A stretch of DNA of 64,000 bases from an uncultured Clostridia bacterium (lineage in GTDB: Bacteria > Bacillota > Clostridia > Oscillospirales > Acutalibacteraceae), in the NCBI GenBank assembly GCA_904420015.1, contig CAJFTS010000020.1, forward strand, positions 1-64,000, given 5' to 3'. Position 1 is the stretch's first letter, and every line of letters starts with the position of its first letter. Below are positions 1-8,683 of the stretch, piece after piece. Both the position numbers and the translations under genes were made by a program. The notes beneath the pieces were generated by a model. That model made no database searches, had not been told where the DNA came from, and saw only the letters and a program-made list of their open reading frames with translations.

Positions 1-420
1 GCGGCCGATGGACTGCTTCATGGCGCGGCGGAAGGAAATACGCTTCTCCAGCTGGGCTGCGATGTTTTCCGCCACCAGCTGGGCGTTCAAATCGGGGTTC
101 TTCACCTCGACGATGTTGATGGAAACCGGTTTCTTCAGCATGGCTTCGCACTGCAGGCGCAGCTTCTCGATTTCCGAACCGCCTTTGCCGATCACCATGC
201 CGGGCTTCGCACAATGGATGTGAAGCACAACGCGAGCGGAATTGCGCTCGATCTCGATCTTCGGGACGCCGGCGGCGTAAAGCTGCTTCTTAAGCGTCTT
301 TCTGAGATTGTAATCCTCGACCAGCGTGTCGCCGAAATCCTTGTCGCCCACATACCAGCGGGAATCCCAGTCCTTGATGACGCCCACGCGCAAGCCGTGG
401 GGATGAATTTTCTGGCCCAT
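1..420 (-). CDS. rpsC: 30S ribosomal protein S3, partial
   Basis: S3 binds 16S rRNA in the head of the small subunit and helps form the mRNA entry tunnel. The first 140 residues are present and the C-terminus lies beyond the left edge of the window. The N-terminus has the typical MGQKIHP start, and the KH-type motif VIGKGGSEI is visible around residues 77-85. It follows rplV with a 20-base gap that carries the Shine-Dalgarno sequence, as expected in the S10 operon. The family is certain; only the length is unknown. Confidence 0.97.
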   Translation of the reverse strand, partial: MGQKIHPHGLRVGVIKDWDSRWYVGDKDFGDTLVEDYNLRKTLKKQLYAAGVPKIEIERNSARVVLHIHCAKPGMVIGKGGSEIEKLRLQCEAMLKKPVSINIVEVKNPDLNAQLVAENIAAQLEKRISFRRAMKQSIGR

Positions 421-440
421 AAACTAACCTCCTTTGACGC

Positions 441-776
441 TTATTCCGCTTCCCTGAGCACGAGGGTCACGTGGGATGTCTTTTTCTGAATCTGAAAGCC
501 ACGTCCGTGCGGACCGGGACGCAGGCGCTTGAGGATCGGGCCGGGGCACACATAGCACTCAGCGATGTAGAGCCTCGAAACGTCCATATGATGGTTGTTC
601 TCCGCATTCGCGACAGCCGACTTGAGCAGCTTCTCCAGATACTCGCAGGCGGCCTTGGGGGTATATTTCAGAATGGCCGCGGCGGTCTCTGCGTCTTTGC
701 CGCGGATCAAGTCCAAAACAATTTTCACCTTGCGGGGTGAAATACGGGCATATTTCAGGTTTGCCCTTGCTTCCAT
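441..776 (-). CDS. rplV: 50S ribosomal protein L22
   Basis: L22 is an early-assembly protein of the large subunit whose beta-hairpin lines the exit tunnel. The 111-residue protein begins [16 protein letters not shown] and ends with the conserved hairpin region rich in R, P and G ([10 protein letters not shown]). An in-frame GTG nine bases upstream abuts the AGGAG sequence, so the ATG at 776, which has an eight-base spacing, is the better start. It sits between rpsS and rpsC in the usual S10-operon order. Confidence 0.96.
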   Translation of the reverse strand: MEARANLKYARISPRKVKIVLDLIRGKDAETAAAILKYTPKAACEYLEKLLKSAVANAENNHHMDVSRLYIAECYVCPGPILKRLRPGPHGRGFQIQKKTSHVTLVLREAE

Positions 777-800
777 ACCGTACACTCCTTTCGGCCGCTA

Positions 801-1082
801 TTACTTGCCGTTATTGGACGTCTTGGAGCCAGCATGGCCCTTGAAGGTCCGTGTTGGCGCGAACTCGCCCAGCTTATGGCCAACCATATCTTCGGTCACA
901 TAGACCGGAACATGCTTTCTGCCGTCGTGAACAGCAAAGGTGTGGCCGACAAAATCCGGGAAAATGGTGGAAGAGCGGCTCCAGGTTTTCAGGATGCGCT
1001 TCTCGCCACTTTTGTTCATTTCTTCAACCCTCTTGAGCAGCACCGGCTGCACGTAAGGGCCTTTCTTCACGCTTCTACCCAT
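801..1082 (-). CDS. rpsS: 30S ribosomal protein S19
   Basis: S19 forms a complex with S13 in the head of the 30S subunit and contacts 16S rRNA and the A-site tRNA. The 93-residue product has the usual [11 protein letters not shown] start, the [19 protein letters not shown] core and the [14 protein letters not shown] signature. Length is normal. The gene lies between rplB and rplV in the standard gene order with short gaps, so it is part of the S10 operon. Confidence 0.97.
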   Translation of the reverse strand: MGRSVKKGPYVQPVLLKRVEEMNKSGEKRILKTWSRSSTIFPDFVGHTFAVHDGRKHVPVYVTEDMVGHKLGEFAPTRTFKGHAGSKTSNNGK

Positions 1083-1107
1083 GAGTTCTTAGTCTCCTTT
1101 CCACACC

Positions 1108-1941
1108 TTACTTGCCGCCGCGACGCTTGACGATCATCTTGTCGGAGCGGTTGTGCTTCGCGCGGGTCTTGTAACCAAGGGCAGGCTTACCCCACGGGGT
1201 AACCGGGCCGGGACGGCCCACCGGGGACTTGCCTTCACCACCGCCGTGCGGATGGTCGCAGGGGTTCATGACGGAACCGCGCACCGTCGGACGCCAGCCC
1301 ATGTGACGCTTGCGGCCGGCCTTACCAACCTTGACGTTCTCATGGTCGACGTTTCCGACCTGGCCGATGGTGGCCATGCACTGAACGGAAACGTTGCGAA
1401 GCTCGCCGGAGGGCAGACGAAGGAGCGCGTAAGCGCCTTCCTTTGCCATCAGCTGGGCCATGTTGCCGGCCGAGCGGGCAAGCTGCGCACCTTTGCCGGG
1501 ATAAAGCTCCACGTTGTGGACAAAGGTACCCACCGGGATGTTCACGAGGGGCAGGGCGTTGCCGGGCTTAATGTCCGCGGACGCGCCGGAAACCACCGTG
1601 TCGCCCACCTTCAGGCCGTTGGCCGCGATGATGTAGCGCTTCTCGCCGTCCTCATACTGCACCAGCGCGATGTGGGCGGAACGGTTGGGATCGTACTCAA
1701 TGGTGAGAACGGTCGCCGGCATGTCCAGCTTGTTGCGCTTGAAGTCGATGATGCGGTACTTGCGGCGGTTGCCGCCGCCGCGGTGACGGACGGTGATACG
1801 GCCGTAGCTGTTGCGGCCGGAGGTATTCTTCAGGGGAGCCAGAAGGCTCTTTTCCGGGCTGACCTTGGAAAGCCCGCTGTAATCGGTAACCGACATATTG
1901 CGTCTGGCATTGGTCGTCGGCTTAAAAACCTTGATAGACAT
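1108..1941 (-). CDS. rplB: 50S ribosomal protein L2
   Basis: L2 is a primary 23S rRNA-binding protein needed for subunit association and peptidyl transferase activity. The 277-residue protein has the full family length. It shows the [12 protein letters not shown] stretch near residues 53-64 and the C-terminal [23 protein letters not shown] segment that contains the conserved histidine important for activity. A 100-base gap separates it from rplW upstream, a little longer than other gaps in this operon. Confidence 0.97.
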   Translation of the reverse strand: MSIKVFKPTTNARRNMSVTDYSGLSKVSPEKSLLAPLKNTSGRNSYGRITVRHRGGGNRRKYRIIDFKRNKLDMPATVLTIEYDPNRSAHIALVQYEDGEKRYIIAANGLKVGDTVVSGASADIKPGNALPLVNIPVGTFVHNVELYPGKGAQLARSAGNMAQLMAKEGAYALLRLPSGELRNVSVQCMATIGQVGNVDHENVKVGKAGRKRHMGWRPTVRGSVMNPCDHPHGGGEGKSPVGRPGPVTPWGKPALGYKTRAKHNRSDKMIVKRRGGK

Positions 1942-2042
1942 GTTGGAATCTCACACTCCTCATATTGGCTTTGCGGGGTTGTCTATCTCCCCATACGTTG
2001 CCGGTTCGCAGGCCGTTTAAGCCTGCGCAGAACCATCGAAAT

Positions 2043-2336
2043 TTAGATCATGCCCTCGAAGAAGGAAATCGGCTTGGAGTTCTTCTTGAGAGTGACGATG
2101 GCCTTTTTCCATGAGGGGGTGTAGCCCTCGAAACGGCCCTGCCGTCTCATCTTGCCGCGGACGTTGATGGTGTTGACCTTGGCGACCTTCACGTCGAAGG
2201 CGCTCTCCACGGCCTTGGCAATTTCGATCTTATTGGCGTCCTTCGCCACGGCGAAGGTGTACCGCATGTTGGGGATGCCCGCCATGCTCTTTTCGGTGAT
2301 GATGGGGCGGATTACGATATCATGCGCGTTCGTCAT
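2043..2336 (-). CDS. rplW: 50S ribosomal protein L23
   Basis: L23 sits at the exit of the peptide tunnel and docks trigger factor and the signal recognition particle. The 97-residue protein shows the [10 protein letters not shown] start and the [19 protein letters not shown] segment typical of bacterial L23. Its ATG overlaps the rplD stop codon by one base (TAATG), which suggests translational coupling inside the S10 operon. Confidence 0.96.
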   Translation of the reverse strand: MTNAHDIVIRPIITEKSMAGIPNMRYTFAVAKDANKIEIAKAVESAFDVKVAKVNTINVRGKMRRQGRFEGYTPSWKKAIVTLKKNSKPISFFEGMI

Positions 2337-2959
2337 TACGCATACACCTCCTCGAGCTGCGTTACGGCGCCCTTGGCGACAATCAGCTTGTCGCAGTTGA
2401 GAATGTCGTAAACATTGAGGGTATTGACCAGCGCGGTCTTGACACCCGGGATGTTGCGGGCGGACTTGATGACCTTTTCATCCTTTTCCGGCATGACGAT
2501 GAGCGCCTTCTTGCCGGCTTCCAGCTTGGAAAGCATCTCGACGACGGTTTTCGTCTTGATTTCTTCCAGCGCGATGGAATCCACCACCACAAATTCATTG
2601 TCCTGCACCTTGGAAGAGAATGCGGACTTCATGGCCAGGCGGCGGACCTTCTTGTTCATGTTCAGGCGGTAGTCACGGGGCTTGGGAGCAAAAACGATAC
2701 CGCCGTGTCTCCACTGGGGAGCGCGGGTGGAACCCTGACGTGCGCGGCCGGTGCCCTTCTGTCTCCACGGCTTTTTGCCGCCGCCAGAAACCTCGGCGCG
2801 GGTCAGCGCCGACTGGGTGCCCTGACGCTGGTTGGCCAGGTAGTTGACCACGGCCAGATGCATCACGTGCTTGTTGGGCTCGATTCCGAAAACGCCTTCG
2901 GAAAGCTCCATCTCGCCGACAGACTTGCCTGCCATATCGAATACTGAAACCTTAGGCAT
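2336..2959 (-). CDS. rplD: 50S ribosomal protein L4
   Basis: L4 binds domain I of 23S rRNA and reaches into the exit tunnel; in some bacteria it also represses its own operon. The 207-residue protein starts [11 protein letters not shown] and carries the tunnel-loop motif [19 protein letters not shown]. The frame is open further upstream into rplC, but the ATG at 2959 sits behind a clear GGAGG and matches the family N-terminus. It overlaps rplW by one base. Confidence 0.96.
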   Translation of the reverse strand: MPKVSVFDMAGKSVGEMELSEGVFGIEPNKHVMHLAVVNYLANQRQGTQSALTRAEVSGGGKKPWRQKGTGRARQGSTRAPQWRHGGIVFAPKPRDYRLNMNKKVRRLAMKSAFSSKVQDNEFVVVDSIALEEIKTKTVVEMLSKLEAGKKALIVMPEKDEKVIKSARNIPGVKTALVNTLNVYDILNCDKLIVAKGAVTQLEEVYA

Positions 2960-2976
2960 TGTGTTTCCTCCTTCCC

Positions 2977-3612
2977 TTACGCGTTCTTCACGCTGTCGCG
3001 GATGACGACGATTCCGCCCTTGGGGCCGGGGATCGCGCCCTTGATGGCGATGAGGTTGTTCTCCGCATCCACCTTCACGACATCGAGATTCTGAACGGTG
3101 ACTCGCTCGGCGCCGAGATGGCCCGGGAGCTTCTTGCCCTTGAACACGCGGGACGGGGAGCTGCACGCGCCGTTGGAGCCAGCGTGGCGGGCGACAGGGC
3201 CGGTACCGTGGGATTCCTTCAGGCGATGGAAGTTCCAGCGCTTGATGGTGCCCGCATAGCCCTTACCTTTGGAAATACCGGTGACATCGATGTGATCGCC
3301 GGCGGCGAAGATGTCCGCCTTGACGATATCGCCGATGTTCACATCGTCAGCACTGTCGAACCGAAATTCGCGCAGGTGACGCTTGGGCGCCACGTCCGCC
3401 TTGCCGAAATGGCCCTTAAGCGGCTTGGTGACGTTCTTGTCCTTGATGTCGCCGTAGCCGAGCTGAACCGCGACATAGCCGTCGTTCTCGACGGTTTTCT
3501 TCTGGACCACTGCGCACGGGCCGGCCTCCACGACGGTGACGGGAACTACGTTGCCCTTCTCGTCAAAGACCTGCGTCATGCCCAGCTTCTTGCCGATGAT
3601 ACCTTTTTGCAT
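2977..3612 (-). CDS. rplC: 50S ribosomal protein L3
   Basis: L3 binds near the 3' end of 23S rRNA, starts large-subunit assembly and lies close to the peptidyl transferase centre. The 211-residue protein has the family start [16 protein letters not shown], the [13 protein letters not shown] segment, and the [23 protein letters not shown] loop, a slightly unusual version of the common GSIG form. It is second in the operon, after rpsJ. Confidence 0.96.
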   Translation of the reverse strand: MQKGIIGKKLGMTQVFDEKGNVVPVTVVEAGPCAVVQKKTVENDGYVAVQLGYGDIKDKNVTKPLKGHFGKADVAPKRHLREFRFDSADDVNIGDIVKADIFAAGDHIDVTGISKGKGYAGTIKRWNFHRLKESHGTGPVARHAGSNGACSSPSRVFKGKKLPGHLGAERVTVQNLDVVKVDAENNLIAIKGAIPGPKGGIVVIRDSVKNA

Positions 3613-3688
3613 GGTATGATCCTCCTTCGGTTATTGGTCGGGGAACCCCGACGTGACCTCGTCCGTGCGAATCGGCGGATTCAGTGGG

Positions 3689-4000
3689 TTAAAGCTGAAT
3701 CTCGATTTCGACGCCGGCGGGGAGTTCAAGGCCGGTTAAGGCCTCAACTGTCTTATTGCTGGGTCTGAGGATGTCGATCAAGCGCTTGTGGGTACGCATC
3801 TCGAACTGCTCACGGCTGTCCTTGTACTTATGGACCGCGCGCAGGATGGTCACCACCTGCTTGTCAGTGGGGAGCGGCACAGGGCCGGAAACCCGGGCGC
3901 CGGTGCGCTTTGCGGTTTCGACAATCTTCTCGGCCGACTGGTCGACGAGCTGATGGTCGTAACCCTTGAGTCTGATTCTGATTTTTTCCTTGACTGCCAC
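3689..4000 (-). CDS. rpsJ: 30S ribosomal protein S10 (NusE)
   Basis: S10 is part of the 30S head and, as NusE, also takes part in transcription antitermination. The 103-residue product shows [14 protein letters not shown] at the N-terminus and the GPVPLPT and [11 protein letters not shown] motifs. It is the first gene of the S10 operon, with AAGGAGG eight bases before the ATG. A roughly 280-base leader separates it from its promoter at 4287-4315. Confidence 0.97.
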   Translation of the reverse strand: MAVKEKIRIRLKGYDHQLVDQSAEKIVETAKRTGARVSGPVPLPTDKQVVTILRAVHKYKDSREQFEMRTHKRLIDILRPSNKTVEALTGLELPAGVEIEIQL

Positions 4001-4080
4001 GGAAAGTCGCCTCCTTCTACTAGTTGGCGGGCGGCGTTAAAAACGTTCTACGCCTCCGGGTGTTTCGTCCCCGGACATTG

Positions 4081-4115
4081 AAAAAGCCGGACAAACTGCG
4101 CGCAGTTTTATCCGG
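4081..4115 (-). terminator. Intrinsic terminator (attenuator) in the S10 leader
   Basis: On the minus strand a CCGGATAAAACT/AGTTTGTCCGG stem with a GC-rich apex is followed by CTTTTT. It lies between the operon promoter and rpsJ, so it would stop transcription before the first gene unless it is bypassed. A second TGTCCGGGG just downstream can pair with the CCCCGGA arm instead, giving a possible alternative fold. Confidence 0.7.
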
Positions 4116-4286
4116 GGTTCCGTCTTGTAACGTCATAAGGGCACAAACGCCGCGGGAAAGCCGCGCCGCTTCAAAACAGTGCCGTATCATTTCGCCCGGT
4201 TTAAAATCGGACATACTCCGCGGAAAAACCGGCCTACCGGCCGCAACCTCCCGCATCATCGCATATCTGTGCAGTCACGCTCGATT

Positions 4287-4315
4287 ATAATACCATATTC
4301 CAGGGAGGAATGCAA
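4287..4315 (-). promoter_or_regulatory. S10 operon promoter
   Basis: On the minus strand TTGCAT (4310-4315) and TATTAT (4287-4292) are separated by 17 bases, with a TGG extended -10 element. Position and strength suit a ribosomal protein operon. Confidence 0.8.
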
Positions 4316-4440
4316 GAAAAAATTTCGGCGATTCGCGAAAACTTTTCGAAGAAAATTTAGGCATTCGTCACATATTCGGACAATCGCCGCTTTATACTAG
4401 AATCGTCGGAAAACAACCCGGCCGGACGACTTAATCCGCC

Positions 4441-4469
4441 TTGCCGCAACCGCAGTATTCCTCTATAAT
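4441..4469 (+). promoter_or_regulatory. Promoter of the SGNH hydrolase gene
   Basis: TTGCCG (4441-4446) and TATAAT (4464-4469) are spaced by 17 bases, 42 bases before the ATG at 4511. It is divergent from the S10 promoter. Confidence 0.75.
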
Positions 4470-4510
4470 AAAAACACATCATAACCTCAGCCCAAAAAGG
4501 AGAAACGCTT

Positions 4511-5230
4511 ATGAACGTGGTACGCCGCATTCAAATCTACGGGGACTCCATTATGAAGGGAATCCTCCTCGACCGCAAAAGCAGCCGCTATTATTCCCAG
4601 CCGCCTTACAACCTCAATGCCTTTAAAGAGGAATTTGCGCTGGACATCCTCAACAAATCCAAGTTCGGCTGTACCATCTTAAAGGGCTGCCAGCAGCTGG
4701 AGCGTCAGCTGGAGCGAGGACTCGACTGCGACATGGTGCTGTTGGAATACGGCGGCAACGACTGCGACTTTGACTGGGAGAAGGTTTCCGCCCGGCCGGA
4801 TGCGGAGCATCAGCCCCACACCCCTTTAAAGGAATTTACGCAGACCTACCGGCGGATGCTCTCGAAGCTCAAGGAGCATGCCATCCAGCCCATCCTGATG
4901 TCCCTTCCCCCCATCGACGCGGAGAAATATCTCGCTTGGATCACCCGCACAGGGCTAAGCCGAGAGAACATCCTCAAATGGCTGGGGGACACCCAGATGA
5001 TCTACCGCTTTCAGGAGCTTTATTCCCACACCATTATGAAGCTTGCCTATGAAACCAAATGCCTGTTTGTAGACGTGAGGGCGGCCTTTTTGGACAAACA
5101 CAATTACAAAGAGCTTTTCTGCGACGACGGCATCCATCCCAACGAAGAAGGCCATCGGCTCATTCAGCAGGTGTTCTCCAGGTTTGCAGATCAATATCTC
5201 AACGGCCTTCCCCAGGCGGCAATGGGGTAA
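4511..5230 (+). CDS. SGNH/GDSL-family hydrolase
   Basis: A 239-residue cytoplasmic protein of the SGNH esterase/lipase family. Block I is GDS at residues 11-13 (nucleophile Ser13), the block III asparagine is in GGND (Asn83), and block V is DGIHPNEEGH with Asp206 and His209, so a full catalytic set is visible. No signal peptide is seen, which argues against secreted lipase activity; an intracellular deacylase or esterase is more likely, substrate unknown. It has its own promoter, an AGGAG site at 4498-4502 and its own terminator, so it is monocistronic. Confidence 0.85.
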   Translation: MNVVRRIQIYGDSIMKGILLDRKSSRYYSQPPYNLNAFKEEFALDILNKSKFGCTILKGCQQLERQLERGLDCDMVLLEYGGNDCDFDWEKVSARPDAEHQPHTPLKEFTQTYRRMLSKLKEHAIQPILMSLPPIDAEKYLAWITRTGLSRENILKWLGDTQMIYRFQELYSHTIMKLAYETKCLFVDVRAAFLDKHNYKELFCDDGIHPNEEGHRLIQQVFSRFADQYLNGLPQAAMG

Positions 5231-5249
5231 GGACGCTCCCGCTTATTCC

Positions 5250-5282
5250 GTCCCGGCAGCCATGGCTGCCGGGACGTTTTTT
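5250..5282 (+). terminator. Intrinsic terminator after the SGNH gene
   Basis: A perfect 26-base palindrome GTCCCGGCAGCC/GGCTGCCGGGAC is followed by GTTTTTT, 20 bases after the stop codon at 5230. Confidence 0.9.
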
Positions 5283-5295
5283 GTCCGCGATTTCC

Positions 5296-5404
5296 TTATG
5301 CAGGAATCTGGTAGAAGGTATGCACCTGATCATTCTCATTTTTTAAATCAACCTTGATGAGATCGGTAATTTCTTTTCTGTCGTCCACCGCCACAACGGA
5401 TGTT
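5296..5404 (-). pseudogene. Possible C-terminal gene remnant
   Basis: The minus-strand frame ending at TAA 5296-5298 reads TSVVAVDDRKEITDLIK, then a charged stretch, and ends VHTFYQIPA. The composition looks like a real protein tail, but the frame meets a stop about 40 codons upstream and has no start codon. I read it as the 3' remnant of a decayed gene of unknown family. The rest of 5405-5544 shows nothing I can name. Confidence 0.3.
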
Positions 5405-5544
5405 TGCCTATTCCTGGCCCCTCACGTTAAGTTGCCTATAAAACTTATTAAAGGAAGCGATTGGGCATATATGTACACAGCCGCTCATTTCCCGCTTTCC
5501 CTACGCCCCGATTCCTCCGGTTTCCCGTCCGGTTCCTTCCACAC

Positions 5545-5580
5545 AAAAAAGGAGGGAACGCGTTCCACCGCTTTCCCTCC
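5545..5580 (-). terminator. Terminator of the decarboxylase operon
   Basis: On the minus strand GGAGGGAA and TTCCCTCC form a stem (5551-5558 with 5573-5580) followed by TTTTTT. It lies about 80 bases after the stop of the small gamma-like gene. Confidence 0.75.
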
Positions 5581-5661
5581 CTTCCGACAGCAATTACATC
5601 CACGCAGCGGTCGATACAGGACGAACGCCGTCATTTCCCGGGCAAACCAACCGGGCAAAGG

Positions 5662-5835
5662 CTACTTGGAAGCGGAGCCGTCCTCTTCCTTTTTCGGCTT
5701 GGTGGCCTTGTTCAAGACGGCAATGATCGCCATAATCAACGCCATAACCACCAGGATCCCCAGCATGCCCAAGCCCATCAGCTTCAGGGAATTCCAAAAG
5801 TCCGCCATATGGATCGTCCAAAGCAGCTGCGGCAT
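5662..5835 (-). CDS. Small OadG-like membrane subunit of a sodium-pump decarboxylase
   Basis: A 57-residue protein, missed easily because of its size. It has one hydrophobic helix (MGLGMLGILVVMALIMAIIAVL) followed by a short charged tail with KPKKEEDG, the layout of sodium-pump decarboxylase gamma subunits, which hold the complex together at the membrane. The ATG at 5835 has GGAGGGGAAGG in front of it, with its last GG five bases from the ATG; an in-frame ATG at 5808 would give 48 residues. It starts 18 bases after the beta-subunit stop codon, so the two are surely co-transcribed. The family call is by size, topology and context. Confidence 0.75.
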   Translation of the reverse strand: MPQLLWTIHMADFWNSLKLMGLGMLGILVVMALIMAIIAVLNKATKPKKEEDGSASK

Positions 5836-5853
5836 AGTCCTTCCCCTCCTCTC

Positions 5854-7014
5854 TTACAGCATACCCGGCACCAGCGCCAGGATGATGCCGCCGGCAATGA
5901 CCGAACCAATCTGCCCCGATACGTTGGCGCCCACCGCGTGCATCAAAAGATGGTTTTGGTTGTCCTCCTTGAGCGCCAGCTTCTGCACCACCCGCGCAGA
6001 CATAGGGAAGGCCGAAATCCCCGCCGCGCCGATCATGGGGTTGATCTTTTTGTCCTTTTTCAAGAACAGGTTCATCAGCTTGGCAAACAAAACGCCGCCG
6101 ATGGTATCGATCATAAAGGCCACCAGGCCCAAAACCAAAATAATCAGGGTTTCCACCGTAACGAAATTTTCCGCCGTCATCTTAAAGGCAATGGTAATCC
6201 CCAAAAAGATGGTAATCAGGTTGGCGAGCACACTTTGCGCCGTCTGAGCAAGGCTGTCCAGCCGCAAGCATTCCCGCAAAAGATTGCCGAACATCAGCAG
6301 GCCCACCAGCCCCACCGACGCCGGCGCGATGAGCCCCGCCACCACCGTCACCAGGATCGGGAACAAAATCCGGGTGGTTCTGGAAACCGACTTGGGATTA
6401 TAGGGCATACGGATACGCCGTTCCTTCTTTGTGGTCACCAGCTTGATACAGAAAGGCTGGATGATGGGAACCAGCGCCATATACGAATAGGCGGCCACCG
6501 CAATGGCGCCCAGATAGTTGCTCTTAAAGATATTCGCCACCAAAATGGAGGTGGGGCCGTCCGCCGCGCCGATGATGCCGATGGAGGCGGCGTCACGCAG
6601 GTCAAAGCCGAATACCACCGCCAGCATGACGGTAAAAAAGATGCCGAATTGGGCGGCGCCTCCGAACAGCATCACCTTAGGATTGCTCAGCAGAGGGCCG
6701 AAGTCGATCATCGCGCCAATCCCCACAAAAAGCAGCAGCGGAAGCGCTTCAGACGCTTCAATCCCCACTTCATAGAGCCACTGCACAATCCCCTTAACCT
6801 CTCCGACCCCCTCCATGGTCTGGTCAAGCACGCCGGACAAAGGAAGATTGACCAAAATCGCCCCGAAGCCCATGGGCATCAGCAGGGCCGGTTCAAAATT
6901 CTTTGCCAGCGCCAAATAGATCAGCAACGCGCCGATGACGTACATAACGACCTGCTGCCAACCGATGGAGAGCAGACCGCTCCATAGAAAATCAAAGCTT
7001 TGCAGCCATTCCAA
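5854..7014 (-). CDS. oadB: Sodium ion-translocating decarboxylase subunit beta
   Basis: This 386-residue integral membrane protein belongs to the OadB/MmdB/GcdB family, which couples decarboxylation of a carboxybiotin to Na+ export. About ten hydrophobic segments are visible. The GAADGPTSILVAN segment and the C-terminal HAVGANVSGQIGSVIAGG segment are family hallmarks; the first includes the Asp implicated in Na+ binding. The start is a TTG at 7014 behind GGGGTAGG. No alpha (carboxyltransferase) or biotin-carrier gene is next to it, so the substrate (oxaloacetate, methylmalonyl-CoA or glutaconyl-CoA) cannot be told from context. Confidence 0.9.
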   Translation of the reverse strand: MEWLQSFDFLWSGLLSIGWQQVVMYVIGALLIYLALAKNFEPALLMPMGFGAILVNLPLSGVLDQTMEGVGEVKGIVQWLYEVGIEASEALPLLLFVGIGAMIDFGPLLSNPKVMLFGGAAQFGIFFTVMLAVVFGFDLRDAASIGIIGAADGPTSILVANIFKSNYLGAIAVAAYSYMALVPIIQPFCIKLVTTKKERRIRMPYNPKSVSRTTRILFPILVTVVAGLIAPASVGLVGLLMFGNLLRECLRLDSLAQTAQSVLANLITIFLGITIAFKMTAENFVTVETLIILVLGLVAFMIDTIGGVLFAKLMNLFLKKDKKINPMIGAAGISAFPMSARVVQKLALKEDNQNHLLMHAVGANVSGQIGSVIAGGIILALVPGML

Positions 7015-7138
7015 TTTGCCTACCCCATTTCTTATTTTTTACGCCGGCCGCTTGCTCGCCGGCCGCATCTAGCCCTTTGCCCCCAACAGCGGCTTTTCCT
7101 TAGTATGGACGGATCTCGCGGTTAATATTGCCGAAATT

Positions 7139-7999
7139 TCAGGACAGCTTGTCCCGCTCCATCAGCGCCGCAATCTCTGAAAGCTTCGCCTTTCCATCCG
7201 CATAGCCCCGGTCGGCCAGGCTGGAAAGGATCTGCGGATTCTTCTCATAGGTGCTCACCATCAGCGAAGGAGGCGGCTGGATGACCACGGCCTTTCCCTC
7301 CTTCTCCAGCCTTCGGCACAGCCGCACCTGCTCATTATAGATATCATTGGAGGAAGCGAGCGTTTCCACCAGCTTTGGAAACCGGCCGTAGACCGATTTT
7401 ATCATCCCCAGCGGATACCCGATCTTCTTTTCATGGCAGGCATGCTTAGTCAGCACGATTACATTATGTTCGTTGCCGTCGGCCATCGACTTCTCCACCG
7501 GAATCGGACAAACGCAGGCGCCGTCGAGCAGCTGCCTGCCCTGGTATTCCACCACCTTGGAAACAAAGGGAACCGAGCAGGAGGCGGCCAGCGTCTCGGT
7601 TCTTCCCGGGCCGATGTGTTCCTTGCCGTACCATACCGCCCTGCCGGTGGCACAATCGGTAGCGCCTGCCAGCAGGATGGTTTCAGAGCGATGCAGGAGA
7701 TCAAAATCGATTAGCGCATGTTCCGCGGCAATCTGGTTAAAAATAAAGTCATATCCAAAGACCGAACCGTTGATCATCAGATTTTGCACGCTCAACAAAC
7801 GGGGATCCTGGCAATAATCCACCAAAACCCTGCGAGTACGCCCCGGATGTCCTGAGACAAAAGCAGCGGCATTGAGCGCACCGGCGGAGACCCCGGCCAC
7901 ATAAGGAAACACAACCTTATGTTCAGCCAGCGCCTCAAGCACTCCCGCCGTATAGGCGCCGCGCATTCCGCCGCCCTCCAGAACCAGGCCCACAGACAT
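7139..7999 (-). CDS. Patatin-like phospholipase family protein
   Basis: A 286-residue serine lipase/esterase of the patatin family. The oxyanion loop GGGMRG is at residues 9-14, the nucleophile elbow GVSAG at 36-40 (Ser38), and the catalytic Asp is in DGACV, completing a Ser-Asp dyad. There is no signal peptide or extra domain, as in the bacterial YjjU/RssA-like group. The frame is open for six more codons, but the ATG at 7999 has AAAGGAGG seven bases away and gives the usual N-terminus. It is transcribed from the promoter at 8039-8066. Confidence 0.9.
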   Translation of the reverse strand: MSVGLVLEGGGMRGAYTAGVLEALAEHKVVFPYVAGVSAGALNAAAFVSGHPGRTRRVLVDYCQDPRLLSVQNLMINGSVFGYDFIFNQIAAEHALIDFDLLHRSETILLAGATDCATGRAVWYGKEHIGPGRTETLAASCSVPFVSKVVEYQGRQLLDGACVCPIPVEKSMADGNEHNVIVLTKHACHEKKIGYPLGMIKSVYGRFPKLVETLASSNDIYNEQVRLCRRLEKEGKAVVIQPPPSLMVSTYEKNPQILSSLADRGYADGKAKLSEIAALMERDKLS

Positions 8000-8038
8000 A
8001 CGGCATCCTCCTTTCATTTGGTATTGTTTTCAAGGAAA

Positions 8039-8066
8039 ATTATACACGATTTTTTCTGAAAAGCAA
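8039..8066 (-). promoter_or_regulatory. Promoter of the patatin-like gene
   Basis: On the minus strand TTGCTT (8061-8066) and TATAAT (8039-8044) are spaced by 16 bases, about 40 bases before the ATG. Confidence 0.6.
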
Positions 8067-8147
8067 TTCCATCGCAAGGCGGCTTGGATATTTTCAAGGG
8101 AGCAAAAAAGGAGAAAACAAAAATAAAAAAGAAATTTGGAAATTCTC

Positions 8148-8177
8148 TTGACAAAAAGCAACCAGGCATATTATAAT
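8148..8177 (+). promoter_or_regulatory. tRNA cluster promoter
   Basis: Consensus TTGACA (8148-8153) and TATAAT (8172-8177) with an 18-base spacer lie 30 bases before tRNA-Met. This is as strong as expected for stable RNA. Confidence 0.85.
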
Positions 8178-8207
8178 GTTACTCGCCCCTTGCGGGGACA
8201 TGCATTC

Positions 8208-8284
8208 GGCGGCATAGCTCAGTTGGCTAGAGCATGCGGTTCATACCCGCAGTGTCGTTGGTTCAACTCCAACTGCCGCTACCA
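8208..8284 (+). tRNA. tRNA-Met (CAT), elongator type
   Basis: The 77-base cloverleaf has acceptor GGCGGCA/TGCCGCT with a G1-U72 wobble, D-arm GCTC/GAGC, anticodon stem TGCGG/CCGCA with loop TTCATAC, and an encoded CCA. The G1-U72 pair and the lack of three G-C pairs in the anticodon stem point to elongator, not initiator, Met; it closely resembles B. subtilis elongator tRNA-Met. Confidence 0.93.
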
Positions 8285-8286
8285 TA

Positions 8287-8334
8287 ATACGGACTTTTCC
8301 CCGGATAAGTCGAGTAAAAGTCCGTATTTTATTT
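8287..8334 (+). terminator. Terminator-like hairpin between tRNA-Met and tRNA-Glu
   Basis: A 12-bp stem ATACGGACTTTT/AAAAGTCCGTAT is followed by TTTATTT, directly before tRNA-Glu. It looks like an intrinsic terminator but lies inside the tRNA cluster. Confidence 0.65.
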
Positions 8335-8409
8335 GGCGCGTTGGTCAAGCGGTTAAGACACGGCCCTTTCACGGCTGTAACAGGGGTTCGATTCCCCTAC
8401 GCGTCACCA
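8335..8409 (+). tRNA. tRNA-Glu (TTC)
   Basis: The 75-base cloverleaf has acceptor GGCGCGT/ACGCGTC, anticodon loop CTTTCAC, T-arm AGGGG/CCCCT with TTCGATT, and encoded CCA. It begins the base after the preceding hairpin's T-tract; no separate promoter is visible. Confidence 0.93.
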
Positions 8410-8459
8410 GGATTGCGGGAGGCTGGCTGGTCAGCCGGCCTTCTCCGGTCCTTTTATTC

Positions 8460-8536
8460 GGACGCATAGCTCAGCTGGTTAGAGCGCCTGCTTCACACGC
8501 AGGAGGTCAGCGGTTCGAGTCCGTTTGCGTCCACCA
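8460..8536 (+). tRNA. tRNA-Val (CAC)
   Basis: The 77-base cloverleaf has acceptor GGACGCA/TGCGTCC, anticodon stem CCTGC/GCAGG with loop TTCACAC, T-loop TTCGAGT and encoded CCA. It is the last tRNA of the cluster. Confidence 0.93.
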
Positions 8537-8571
8537 AAAAAGCCTTCCATTAAAAGATGGAAGGCTTTTTT
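8537..8571 (+). terminator. Terminator of the tRNA cluster
   Basis: The stem GCCTTCCAT/ATGGAAGGC (8542-8550 with 8557-8565) is followed by TTTTTT and starts right after the tRNA-Val CCA end. The flanking A-run makes it possibly bidirectional. Confidence 0.9.
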
Positions 8572-8683
8572 CTTTGCTGCTAAAGTATGTTTGGATCTGC
8601 TGAAAAAAGTTTTCTTTTTGTGGGACTTTTTATTCCTGACATCGTATATCCATATGAACACGATAACAAGGAGGAGCTTGTCC

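Noticed and set aside
5461..6987. A 508-codon open frame opposite the decarboxylase beta gene
   Set aside because: Composition is dominated by Gln, His and Arg, the mark of an antisense frame of a membrane protein.
7042..7066. Terminator after the patatin-like gene
   Set aside because: GCCGGC inverted repeat is present but is followed by TAAAAAAT on the minus strand, not a T-tract.
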